Position numbers and translations under genes: made by a program. This document shows, one piece after another, positions 1 to 10,031 of a stretch of DNA of 64,000 nucleotides (positions are counted from its first letter, which is position 1; every line of letters starts with the position of its first letter). Origin of the DNA: Hawksworthiomyces lignivorus (taxonomy: Eukaryota > Ascomycota > Sordariomycetes > Ophiostomatales > Ophiostomataceae); assembly GCA_002917075.1 (NCBI GenBank), contig NTMA01000100.1:62001-126000 (forward strand), in the 5' to 3' direction. The notes below the pieces were generated by a model. That model made no database searches. It was not told where the DNA came from and saw nothing but the letters and a program-made list of their open reading frames with translations.

Positions 1-108
1 GAAGGTTACGACAACGAAAAATAGAGATACGGCCAATATCGTGATGCGAAACAGGCCACCCATGGTACTACCACGAAGCATCGGCTTTCTTATTTGCATC
101 CACGCCAT
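1..108 (-). CDS. 5' end of a membrane-anchored protein (partial, cut by window edge)
   Basis: The reverse strand has an open frame running off the left edge, from ATG at 108 (36 codons visible). Three in-frame ATGs (108, 81 and 63) precede a run of hydrophobic residues that includes ITILAVSLFFVVVTF. A short N-terminus with basic residues (MAWMQIRKPMLRG) followed by about 20 apolar residues is the pattern of a signal anchor or signal peptide, as in type II Golgi glycosyltransferases or secreted proteins. Nothing downstream is visible, so no family can be named. The frame is too short for a usual ORF cutoff. Its support is the hydrophobic composition and the head-to-head position relative to TRM1. 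It could still be chance. Confidence 0.45.
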   Translation of the reverse strand, partial: MAWMQIRKPMLRGSTMGGLFRITILAVSLFFVVVTF

Positions 109-1002
109 GATTAAAACTTCCTTCGCGAAATAGGGGATGTGGATCGCTTAAAAGACAAGCAATGTGCCTCATGAGTTGCGACAGGAAGAAGTGCCCCCAA
201 ATCTAAGACCGGCGCTAATATGGGGACATCACCAAAAGAGTAGATAAAAACTAGAAAATTCATTTTGGATTGAGAGAAGACTCAATACGAAATGAAAGAT
301 GTAAGACGAAGAATTTTTTTTGGTGAGAGGAATAGCACTAATAATGGGTGAGTGTTGGCCATCTAAAGGTTGTTCCTATTCTCTCTGTTTACCTAACTCC
401 AGCGTTCCCTCGCCCTGTATCTATAACTACCCTAGAGATAAAGAAACTAAATAATTAATGAGAAATAACAATTTTATTCCCTTCGCTAGGAGAAGAGGAG
501 AAACGAAATTGAACCTGGACTTGCGCACGGCTTGTCAAATCAAAATAGAGAGCGAATACGTTGCAGCCGAGGGAATGAACTCTCTTCTACTAGCCATATA
601 CCAATTTCTATCCATAATGATAGAATTCCATGAGCTGATAGTATGCTGAGCCCCTCCCCTTTGCCCTGTGCTTGCTTCTCGGCAGAGAAGACTTTACCTG
701 CATGTGATGAGGCGATGTTGAAGCAAGGAAAGTTGCTGTGAGTCATTGACCAATGAGAGTGCTTTTGCACCAACAGCCTTGCGGGCCCACTTTTAGGTGC
801 TGATAATAGCTTTTAGCTCGTTCTTCAAGGGAGAAAAAAAAAATAAGGCCAAAAAAAAAGAGAAAAAAGATGTCACTTGTTTGTTGGTCTCAACACAGCC
901 CTTGTGTACATAGCTGATGCAAACACAGCCAGGGCGGGGACAAACTCCTCCTTTACCCATGCTTAGCCTCTGAAATTCCCTTTTCTTCAAAGAATTTCTT
1001 AC
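109..1002. other. Intergenic region, divergent promoter between the left-edge gene and TRM1
   Basis: About 0.9 kb of AT-rich DNA with no convincing coding frame. A-rich stretches occur at about 832-875. If the left-edge frame is real, this spacer holds both promoters. No TATA box or other regulatory site could be assigned with confidence. Confidence 0.5.
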
Positions 1003-3237
1003 ATGCTCCAGCGCTGCTTTCTAAGCTCTCCTGCGTCGTCAGTTTGGAGGCAGCTGAGCAGCTCCACCGTCATTGCACCGTGCATCCTGTCACAACAGAA
1101 GCACCTCTCCCGCTATCGACAGAGCCAGCAGCGCACAATGGCAACTGAAGAAAGGGGCGAAGTACAGAACGAGTCGCATACTCAGGGTATCAGAATCTCC
1201 AGCAATGATGTGTTTGTTGGACCCGACGGTGTACGGTACAAGACGGCCAAAGAAGGCCTGGCTCGCATCTATGTTCCTCTGAGCAGCGGCGAAAAAGAGC
1301 GGCAGAATGGCGGTGGTGGCCCGGCCGTCGAGGACCACCCACAGCAGGTGTTCTACAACCCAATTCAGCAGTTCAACCGGGACCTAAGCGTGCTAGCTGT
1401 TAAGGCATATGGAATAGGCCTCAACGAGAAGCGCGCGGCCGCGTACGCTAAGAGGAAAGAGCTGGCTGCTGGCAAGAAACGAAAGCGGCATGAAAGGCAA
1501 AGCCGTGCGGCAGCAGAGGCACAAGGAGAGGCGACGGGCCCGAAGGGGCATGAGGGAGAAGGGGAGCGACCATCCAAGGTCGAGAAGCTGGCTGAGGGGG
1601 AGGATGCGGCAGCAGTGGCTACAAAGGAGGAGGCTGCAAATGCAGGGCTCGTAGAAGCAAACGGAGATCAGCCAAAGGAGCTACATAGTGTTGAGGAGCA
1701 GCGGGAAACTGCAGCGCCGCCTGCAGATTCCGGCGTGCCCAAGATTCGACTCTTGGATGCTCTCTCAGCCACCGGCCTCCGGGCTCTGCGCTACGCCCAT
1801 GAGCTGCCGTTTGGTGTGGCCGTGACGGCGAACGACCTGCTCCCGGCGGCCACGGAATCGATTCGGCGAAACGTGGAGCTCAATGGGCTGACCGACAAGA
1901 TTTCCGTCACGAAATCGGACGCCCTTGCTCACATGTACGGCGTCGTGGCGAAGGACCTCACGGCGCTGGCCGAGGCCGGATCGGCAGGGAACAAGGCGGA
2001 CATTAGCAACGGTCTCAAGTCGAAGCTGACGGCAAAATACGATGTGATCGACCTCGACCCGTACGGCACAGCAGCGAACTTTTTCGACGCCTCCGTACAG
2101 TCCGTGCGCAACGACGGCGGCTTGCTGTGCGTGACATGCACGGACGCCGGCGTCTGGGCCTCCCAGGGCTACCCCGAGAAGTGCTTCGCCCTGTACGGGG
2201 GCGTGCCCATGAAAGGCAGCCACTCGCACGAGGCCGGCCTGCGCATCGTGCTGCACGGGCTGGCGGCCGCCGCGGCACGCTACGGCCTGGCCATCACCCC
2301 GCTGCTGTCGCTGTCGATCGACTTCTACTGCCGCGTGTTCGTGACGGTCAACCGGTCGCCTGCTAGCGTTAAGTTCCTAGCCGGCAAGACTATGGTTGCG
2401 TACAACTGCGACCAGGGCTGCGGCGCGTGGACCACACAGCCGCTGCTGCGCAACCGCGCTACGCCCAACAAGAAGGGCACCGGCACGTTCTACAAATACA
2501 CCTTTGCGATGGGTCCGACGGCCGAGCCGTTCTGCGCGCACTGCGGGACAAAGACGCACATGGCGGGTCCCATGTATGCTGGGCCCATCCACTCAGCGGA
2601 CTTCATCCGGCGCATCCTCGACGATCTGCCAACAGTGTCCACCGACGTCTACGGCACGACGGACCGTATCCGCGGCATGCTGCACACGGCACTGGAAGAG
2701 CTCGTCGAGCCGGCTGCCGAAGAAGGAGCAGGCTCAGAGGAGTCTGAACAGAACAAGGAGGACGAAGTAGCTGCCCTCGACCCGGTCCCCTTCTTCTTCT
2801 TGCCCACCAACCTGGCCAAGGTCCTGCACTGCTCTACGCCAGGCGACGATGCCATGCGCGGAGCTCTGCTGCGCCTAGGATACCGGGCCACACGCAGCCA
2901 CTGCAAAGCAGGCAGCATTAAGACGGATGCACCGTGGTCCGTGCTGTGGGATGTGATGCGGGAGTGGGTGAGGCAGAAGGCGCCAGTCAAGGTCGAGAAC
3001 ATCAAACCAGGCACGGCCGCGTACAAGCTGCTGCGGCTGGGGGACAGCGCAGCCAACGTGGCAGAGGCCGCTAATGAGAAGAAAAGCCACAATGAAGTCG
3101 ATGTTTCAGCTACACAAGAGATCATCTTTGATGAAGAGCTTGGCCGGCAACATTCGAAGAACGGTCGCAAGCTGGTTCGCTATCAATTTAACCCACGCGA
3201 AAACTGGGGTCCCATGAATCGGGCCAAAGGGCACTGA
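1003..3237 (+). CDS. trm1: tRNA (guanine26-N2)-dimethyltransferase, Trm1 family
   Basis: Intronless frame of 744 codons. Trm1 uses S-adenosylmethionine to methylate G26 of tRNAs, in nucleus and mitochondria in yeast. Visible motifs are the SAM-binding LLDALSATGLRALR (about residues 250-263), the catalytic-site DLDPYG (350-355), a Cys-rich segment with CDQGCGAW and FCAHCGTKTH, and the C-terminal family block GYRATRSHCKAGSIKTDAPW. The first ATG (1003) gives an N-terminus rich in Ser/Arg/Gln with almost no acidic residues, like a mitochondrial presequence. A second in-frame ATG at 1138 (Met46) starts MATEERGE, directly before the conserved part. A Lys/Arg-rich stretch (GKKRKRHERQ) is a likely nuclear signal. 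A charged low-complexity insert lies between the N-terminal block and the SAM motif. It is convergent with the exchanger gene, 274 bp away. Identification is firm; the use of two starts is inferred. Confidence 0.95.
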   Translation: MLQRCFLSSPASSVWRQLSSSTVIAPCILSQQKHLSRYRQSQQRTMATEERGEVQNESHTQGIRISSNDVFVGPDGVRYKTAKEGLARIYVPLSSGEKERQNGGGGPAVEDHPQQVFYNPIQQFNRDLSVLAVKAYGIGLNEKRAAAYAKRKELAAGKKRKRHERQSRAAAEAQGEATGPKGHEGEGERPSKVEKLAEGEDAAAVATKEEAANAGLVEANGDQPKELHSVEEQRETAAPPADSGVPKIRLLDALSATGLRALRYAHELPFGVAVTANDLLPAATESIRRNVELNGLTDKISVTKSDALAHMYGVVAKDLTALAEAGSAGNKADISNGLKSKLTAKYDVIDLDPYGTAANFFDASVQSVRNDGGLLCVTCTDAGVWASQGYPEKCFALYGGVPMKGSHSHEAGLRIVLHGLAAAAARYGLAITPLLSLSIDFYCRVFVTVNRSPASVKFLAGKTMVAYNCDQGCGAWTTQPLLRNRATPNKKGTGTFYKYTFAMGPTAEPFCAHCGTKTHMAGPMYAGPIHSADFIRRILDDLPTVSTDVYGTTDRIRGMLHTALEELVEPAAEEGAGSEESEQNKEDEVAALDPVPFFFLPTNLAKVLHCSTPGDDAMRGALLRLGYRATRSHCKAGSIKTDAPWSVLWDVMREWVRQKAPVKVENIKPGTAAYKLLRLGDSAANVAEAANEKKSHNEVDVSATQEIIFDEELGRQHSKNGRKLVRYQFNPRENWGPMNRAKGH

Positions 3238-3511
3238 AAGATAAACAAGGAAGAAAAGAAGTGAAATAAAAACTTTTTTTGCATGAAAATTTATGATAGC
3301 AGTTTACATGGATTATTCCTCTTTCCCAAAAGCTGCTGTGCCCGATATTCCATAACATAGATCACAAATCTATCTGCTTATTTTTCCATTTCCCTAGTTC
3401 CCAAAGTGCAACGCTATGCTTTGCTTATGGACAAAGAATGACGAAAAGAGTAAAGGTGACATAGAATACGACGAGCTTATTGAAATATAGCCTTCAAGAC
3501 GCTCCCCGCAT

Positions 3512-5387
3512 TTACATCCAACGCCGTTCCGCTGCCACAGCTGTCGGCTCGCCGCCACCCTCAACACCGCTGCCACCCTCTGCCGACCCTACTGAGTTAG
3601 GATAGTTGAACGCTGCCACGGCAATGGCGATGTAGACGATAACACACAGGAAGCCTTCAAGGTAGTTGCTCTTCTGGTCGCGCAGGAAGTTGCCCACCGT
3701 GATGATGGCCAGCAGCAGCACACCAATGTCGAAGAGCTCAAAGTCGAGGCCCATGGGCCGATGCAGGCCCCAGCCCACGATCACCGCCAGCGGGCCGTTG
3801 AACATGGCCGTCTGCAGCGTGGCGCCTAGGACGTGGGCGAGGGCGAAGTTCATCTGATTGTTCCAACTGAGAGGGGCGGGAAACGTGTCAGCAGGAGGGT
3901 GCCAAGCGGAGAGGGGGAGTGTTTAAGAAGGGCAGACAGGAACTTACGCCTCATCGACGGCCGTCAGGTGCTCGGCGGCCTTCTCGACGAGCGGCACCAG
4001 GATCAAGCCCATAAAGGCGTCGGATACGCCTCGCTCCGTGACGATGAACTCGATCTCCTCGACCAGCGACAGCGCGATCACGGTCACCAGCGCTACCGAC
4101 AGCGCCAGTGCCACCAGGCTCTCGGTCATGGTGAGCTTGGCCTTGGGCCCGTGCCTGCGGTCCGCCGCGGGGCCGCTCTGGCTGCTCTGGCCGCTCTGGC
4201 CCGCCAGGGCCTGGCGGGCCTCGCGCTGCGCGTCCAGGTGGTCCTGGTGCCGCTGCTCGTCGCTCTCAAAGATTTCGTTGTAGATGCTGTGGTGCGTGCG
4301 CGTCTGGAAGTAGATAAACACTGCATAGGCGAGGATCAGCAGCACGGCCGTGACGCGCGAGACGTCGAGCGTCCGGCTATTTAGCTCGTCACCTATGATG
4401 CTAGTTTCGCCGCTTGTGAGGGTGTTTTGGAAAAATGTTGGGACGGCCAAGCCGAATCCTCTGTGCAAATAGTTTAGTTCTTGCATGTATTTGTCTCCCC
4501 CCTGCTGGTTGTCTTTTTCTGCAAGCCCATCTGGCTCCTTCAAATAGTAAAAGATAGAAAATAAATGTACTCACGCTGTCAATAACAAGCCTGAGCCGGC
4601 TTCGCTGACGGTCTCGCTGAACTCTTGCTCCTCGCGGCGCAAGCCGCCGACAAAGAAGCAGAGGCCTAGGCAAAGCAGCATCGTGGCTAGGATCGAGCCC
4701 AGAATGGCCGCCTGGACGACCTCATAGAGACCCCGGGTCACGAGCACGATAAACAAGACGATTTCGACAATCGAGGCAACCCTGGAATACTTTTGTTAGC
4801 TCGCCGCCTCTGCAGACCGGGAGGGGGGAAGAGAGTAGCTGGCAGAGGAGCAGCTCGACGCACGTCGTTTCCGTCAATATGCCTAGCACGTGCGGCACCT
4901 TCCGCGAGAGCTCCTGGCCGGAGAAACCGATCATGTTGGCGCACGGCACCATTGCCAGGTATGATAGGATAAACGTAATCAGGTGGTTGCGCGGCGTATC
5001 GGACAGCCCGTACCGGCAGGCGATGGCGGCGGGCACCGCCGGCCACAACACGTTGACGGTGGCGGACACCTTGCTAGAAGACCGAAAAGCGCCCCACAGG
5101 AAATGCAGCGGGTGGAAGCCCGAGCGGCCGCTCTCGCCCTCCTCCCGGAACTGGAAGCGGAGGTGGGAGTGGCGCCGGCGCAATCGGAAAGTGGTGCTGC
5201 GTCGCTTTGCCGCTGCTGCTGTACTGTTTTGTAATGGGTCGCCTGGCTGGACTGCTTCGATGTCGCCGTTGTGCAGAGGCAACGCCGACGGGAGCGCGGA
5301 GGCACTCGAATGGCCAGCCGGCTTTTCTGCAACAGCTCCTCCTGCCTCCGTCGGAGTCGAACTCGAAGTCGTCCTCCGAGAAGCCAT
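3512..5387 (-). CDS. Calcium/cation-proton exchanger, CAX (CaCA) family, divergent fungal subtype
   Basis: Four exons: 5387-4864, 4781-4575, 4460-3948 and 3866-3512, giving 532 aa. Introns are 82, 114 and 80 nt with GTGCGT, GTGAGT and GTAAGT donors and AG acceptors. The protein has a hydrophilic Ser/Arg-rich N-terminus of about 90 residues, then two hydrophobic halves typical of CAX exchangers, which move Ca2+ (or Na+/K+) into the vacuole or ER against H+. The first repeat reads VASIVEIVLF...VVQAAILGSILATMLL; the second reads PLVEKAAEHLTAVDEAWNNQ, then GATLQTAMFNGPLAVIVGWG. A charged Gln/Ser/His-rich loop separates the halves. The canonical GNxxE signature is changed in both repeats (ASIVE and EKAAE), although each glutamate is kept, so ion preference cannot be assumed. 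The start at 5387 is the first ATG of the frame. Confidence 0.9.
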
Positions 5388-6879
5388 AATATACTTATCG
5401 TATGCAACAGCCGCCTACTATGTAGCTTTAAATAACTGACAAGGTCATTTAAAGAAACTGTCTAGAAAAGAGGAATACGCGCACAAATGTTGGAAATATT
5501 AAACAGTATCAAAGATAGTATAAGTATGTACTCTGTACAATCATTCTCGTGAAATATAAGAAAGAGAAATGAAAAGAATAAAGAGGACACAATAAATCAA
5601 ATGAAGAGACCAAAACAAAACTGATTGAGACCCAAAACATAGCCGTCGTCCCCTGCTGCCAACGCAGCAAAAGCTTTCCAATTTTGTGGCCTTGGCAGCG
5701 TCGCCCAGCTCTACCAAGTACCTTAAAGCCCCCTTTATTCCACTATTATGTGTTTCTATTTGTATTTGTATCTCTGTCATTTTTTTCGCGCACCAAAGCG
5801 TATTCGTCTGGGTGGCCTAGGCTCATCTTGGCGCTGACATCTGTCCTGCAGTAAGCAAGCTGTGCATTTGGAGCGATACCACAAGACCACAGAGAAGCCA
5901 AGAACAGATACTTTGACGTAACCATACATCGTCCTCCTGAGACGCACGACATGGCATGAAGGCTGAGAGGCTCGTGACCTTGGCATCTCGCTTGTTGATC
6001 ATTTTAACATCAGAGGGGAAAAAAAAATCTGCCACACGTTCTTCCAAGCTTCCCTCCTTTCTTCCGGGCTGCCTCTTAATAGGCCGGCTCGTTATTGGAC
6101 ACGAGACAAGATACAAGTGCAATTTTAGCCGCTATTTTCCTACAATATGAGTACAGTAATATTAGCGAATCGACATTCCTTTTGAGGACTCCAGAACCTG
6201 GAGCTCAAGCTAGGGGGTGCGCCAAGAGTTGTGATCCCAGCACGGGACTTGGCGTCTCAGAGACTCCACGAGCAGGGTCTGGGCAGCGCCAGCTTTTGCC
6301 TCATCGTTTTCGTTATCGCGCCAAGATTGAGCGTGGAAGGCCTGCAACATTCTGAGATAAAGCGCAGCCAACAATGTGTGCGCAACCAAAGAGAGTTCTA
6401 CAATCGCTGTGGCTTGCAGATGTTCTCGTATGAGTTTCAGCAGAGGCAAAAAAAAAAAAAAACGAAATGATTGCCGTTTGCCAAGCGGAGCGGTCCGCTT
6501 CAGAAAGTTCGCTAACATGGCGCTAATGGCTTTTCTTTTTCGGCGCTTAGCGCAGACTCGCTCAGAAGATCGCCCGGCAAGAGCTCACTGCATCTTCATT
6601 TAGGAAAGCTGACCCATCCTTAAAAATGAAGTTGAAAGGAGATATCTATCACCAAATAATAGGTTGTATGAGGGCATCGGCAGAATGATGTCATTTCGGT
6701 GATCGCATAGTAACTGTTTTTTTTTTGTGATTCATTTCTATCGTTACCGCCTGTCCTCTCTATGCCTTTTTTTTTCTGTCTAAAATTGCAACAATGACAA
6801 CCCCAAATGTAAAATGCGAGGAACTCCCCGTCCTCTCCATTCACCACTATAGTAGTAGTCACATCGTCTCAGGCCGGCC
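5388..6879. other. Intergenic region with no gene seen
   Basis: About 1.5 kb between the start of the exchanger gene and the stop of the folate gene, both on the reverse strand. It must hold the exchanger promoter and the folate-gene 3' end. Frames of up to about 100 codons exist but have AT-rich noncoding composition and no recognisable motif. A 14-nt A tract lies at about 6450-6464. Confidence 0.5.
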
Positions 6880-8706
6880 TTAGTATCGCCATATGGCATC
6901 CGCCATAGCCACTACTTGGGTCATCTCTCGTACATCATGCACCCGCACAATGTCCGCTCCGCCCTGCACGGCTGCCGCCACCGTTGCTGCAGTTCCCCAG
7001 ATCCGCTCGGCAGGCGTAGCTACACCCGTTGTTCGCCCAATAAAGCTCTTGCGGCTCGAGCCTACGAGCCAGGGCAGACCATCTAGGCCGGGCCATGCCC
7101 GCAGCTCGTCCAGATGCCGCAGCACATCAATGTTTTGGTCGCCCACTTTGGCAAATCCTAGGCCCGGGTCGAGCACGATGCGCCAGCGGCGGATGCCGGC
7201 GGCCTCAGCAGCCTGGACACGGGCAAGCAGCTCGCGCGCGACAGCTTCGATGATCGGAGCAGCAGTTGACTCCTGGGCGCCATCGCTGTCTGTGCTTCTC
7301 TCGTACTTGTTCAGCTTGCTCATAGTGGCCGGCGTGCCGCGCATGTGCATAAGACACACGGTGACGCCCAGTCGCGCGACCGTCGCCAACATGTCCGCAT
7401 CCATGTCGCCCGCCGACACATCGTTGATCATATCCGCGCCAGCCGCTACGGCAGCCTCGGCCACCGACGCGCGGTACGTATCGACACTGACAGCAACGTC
7501 TCGGTTCGCAGGATCGCGGCGGATTAGCTCAATGGCCGGCACGATGCGCGCCAGCTCTTCTTCCGCAGACACCTGCGGACGACCTGGGGCCGTTGACTGG
7601 CCACCGACATCAATCACAGTCGCGCCGTCGTGCACAAAACTGCGCACCGTCTCAGCCAAAGCAGCTAAGGATTTCTCGTCAGCGGCTGAGTGGCGGCCGC
7701 CGTCAGAAAAAGAATCAGGGGTAACGTTGAGGATGGCCATGACCAGCGTGCGCCGGTTGGCGCGCAGTGCCTGCAATGGTGGCCGTGTTTGGCCTAGTGG
7801 TGTTAATGGCGTTAATGGTTCAGCCTGCTGCGGTAGCTCATTCAGATAGTCCTGGACGAGCTTCCATGGGCGCGCTGGGTCGAGAGGAATGTCGGCAGCG
7901 AGTCTATGATTGGCAGTCAGCGTCAGCACCAAGCAGAGAGCCGGGACAACACCCGAGGCACAGATGCGCACTTACTGTGCGAGCGGCCGCAGAACAAACT
8001 CTCGCTCAGGTATGCCAATATGTGGAATAGTCAGCCGCTCATGCTGCACTTTTTCATTGCCGTACAGTAAGATATCCAGGTCAATGTTCCGTGGCCCTTT
8101 GTCAATAAACTTCTGGCGGCCCAGCTTCCGCTCAATGTCTTGTAGTTGGTCCAGGAGTGCCAGTGGTTCTAAATCAGTCTCCACCTGGCACACGCCATTG
8201 GCAAACTTATCTTGCTCAAGGACATACATAGGCTCCGTTTCCCATAGGCTGCTGGTACGGAGCACTCGAATGCCCCGGCGGTCCATTTCATTGCAGGCCT
8301 TTTCAATCCAGCCAATGCGGTCGCCTAGGTTGCTTCCCAACGCAACGTAGGCCGTCTTCTTCTGAGGGCCTGCACTTGCGCCGGACTGGCAGCAAGGCGC
8401 TCCCAATGATGCCGTTGGCGACAAAGCACCACCAGGTACAGACATGGCTCTAGAGGCTGTACTGCCAAACCACCTTTGGGAATCTCTTGGCAAGGAGAAA
8501 TTTGCTGCGTTTCCGTGACACTTCAACAGCGGCAGAAAAGGTGCCACAGGAAACTGCCGGACGACCCGTGTGTACCGCCGCCTTCCAAACGTAGGCGAGG
8601 CAAGGCCGTTGATCTTACTATTCCAGCAGCCAGTGAACCTGCTGCGCAAGGCGGTCTTGTAGCCCGTCGTCAAACGTAGAGCAAGCAAGTCGGTGACGAC
8701 CTTCAT
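6880..8706 (-). CDS. fol1: Bifunctional HPPK-dihydropteroate synthase (folate biosynthesis)
   Basis: Two exons, 8706-7976 and 7903-6880, joined across a 72-nt intron (GTAAGT donor, CATAG acceptor, GCTGAC branch candidates); 584 aa. HPPK pyrophosphorylates 6-hydroxymethyl-dihydropterin. DHPS then couples it to p-aminobenzoate and is the sulfonamide target. HPPK (about residues 117-244) shows AYVALGSNLGDR, SSLWETEPMY and GPRNIDLDILLYG. DHPS (about 295-584) shows MAILNVTPDSFSDGG, VIDVGGQSTAPG, INDVSAG, MHMRGTP, LDPGLGFAKVGDQN and GSSRKSFIG. The first ATG is at 8706; the frame stays open 42 nt further without an ATG. Residues 1-100 are rich in Arg/Ser/Thr and poor in acids, like a mitochondrial presequence, matching the location of yeast Fol1. 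Yeast Fol1 also carries an N-terminal dihydroneopterin aldolase domain, and none is visible here or in the upstream 1.3 kb. Confidence 0.93.
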
Positions 8707-10031
8707 GACTCTGCCCCCCACGTTTCGTCTGAGGCTAACGTGGAGCAAGACAGTGATTTCGCTTACTGCGGTTTCGCCTACAGCCTTGCTGCGAGCCAGT
8801 CACGTTCACAAGCTAAAAAGAAAAAAATAATAGTTCAAGATAAAGTCTCTTAAGTCTCTCGTATGGAGACATGATTGGTCGGCTAAACACAGTGTGCAAT
8901 TTAGCTGTAAGGGAGAGCTATTATCTGCAAAAAGGCAGCTATATCTTAGGTAATTTACAGTGTTAGTATAACTGAAAATACTGTCTTCAGAAACAATTGC
9001 TCTGGGTGAAGAAATCTTGTCAGATGCAACAGAAATGGCAACTCAGTCTGTGAGACGCAGCGGATGGCAGGTCAAGGGTCTCAGATCATCTAGGTTTATA
9101 AATTGCTTGGTCCGAGAAATGGCTGGTGCCACATCCTCGGGTGAAACCAGATGGCATCGCAAGACTGGGTGAAGAAAGAAATGACGACCACAAGGACAAA
9201 AAAAACGAAGCAAACGGAGGAAAACAAGAGAAAAGAAGATGAAATAGAACAAACGGCGCTGGTCATATGACAACTCATCATCTTGTTTGCTGAGAAGCTG
9301 TTATTCGTCAATCAGAAAAGAGGATGCTCTTTCCACAAAGGGAAAGTGCGTTGGGGTTTGGTGGGATGACATCGTGGAGAGATGGGGTCTTGCCTCCGAC
9401 GCCAAAGTGAGCCTCGGCACAGCTTCATGCTTATGTGAGTAAGGGTGCAGTATGATGTAGGGCCTCGTATCATCTTACAAGCTCTAGTTTACGGCAGTCA
9501 CAGCCTAAAACTCACCTACCACATTTTTCGTAAGCTCAGAGGCTCACTAAAAAGAGGCGGCCCCCTCTTTTTGCCCATCGTTACTTCCTGCCCCAGACTG
9601 CATCGACTGCCAATAGCGCCTTCTTTTTGGCTAGCGGATCAGGCCCGGACGATTAACCTGAACTGCGATTAGCGCGTAGTTACTCCATATACTAATCGCT
9701 ACGACGTAGTGGCTAGCTGCAGTGCGCTGTCTCCGCGCGACCTCGGCTCTCGCCAGCATGTGGCCGTCGCAGGCAAGAACAGCCCCAAGCCAAGAAGAAA
9801 GAACGTCCGGATGCGGTACATGCATCGTCTTTCTTACACCTATTATCCCTTCTTCTTCCTCCGCATTCTTCTTTTTTCCTCTTTTCTTTCCCTCTCCTTA
9901 ATTTTTCTGACCTACTTCTATTTTTTCTTGTTTCTTTCTTTTCTTTCTAGATTGCTTCAAGCGTCTGCTGAAATCGTTTACCGTCCTCCCTACTTTCTTT
10001 GTTTACTCTGCTGCAACACAGCTCCCTCATC
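8707..10031. other. Divergent promoter region between the folate enzyme and nitronate monooxygenase genes
   Basis: About 1.3 kb with no supportable gene. The right part (about 9838-9960) is almost pure C/T on the + strand and ends in TTTCTAG. This is the usual composition of leaders upstream of well-expressed ascomycete genes, and the end could be the acceptor of a leader intron. The left part is AT-rich without clear signals. Confidence 0.5.
9838..9960 (+). promoter_or_regulatory. Pyrimidine-rich leader tract upstream of the nitronate monooxygenase gene
   Basis: A stretch of more than 100 nt on the coding strand is dominated by runs of T and C (TTCTTCTTCC, TTTCTTTCTTTTC). It ends in CTAG, 72 nt before the ATG at 10032. 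CT-rich tracts just upstream of transcription starts are common in filamentous fungi. Its function here is inferred from composition and position only. Confidence 0.45.
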
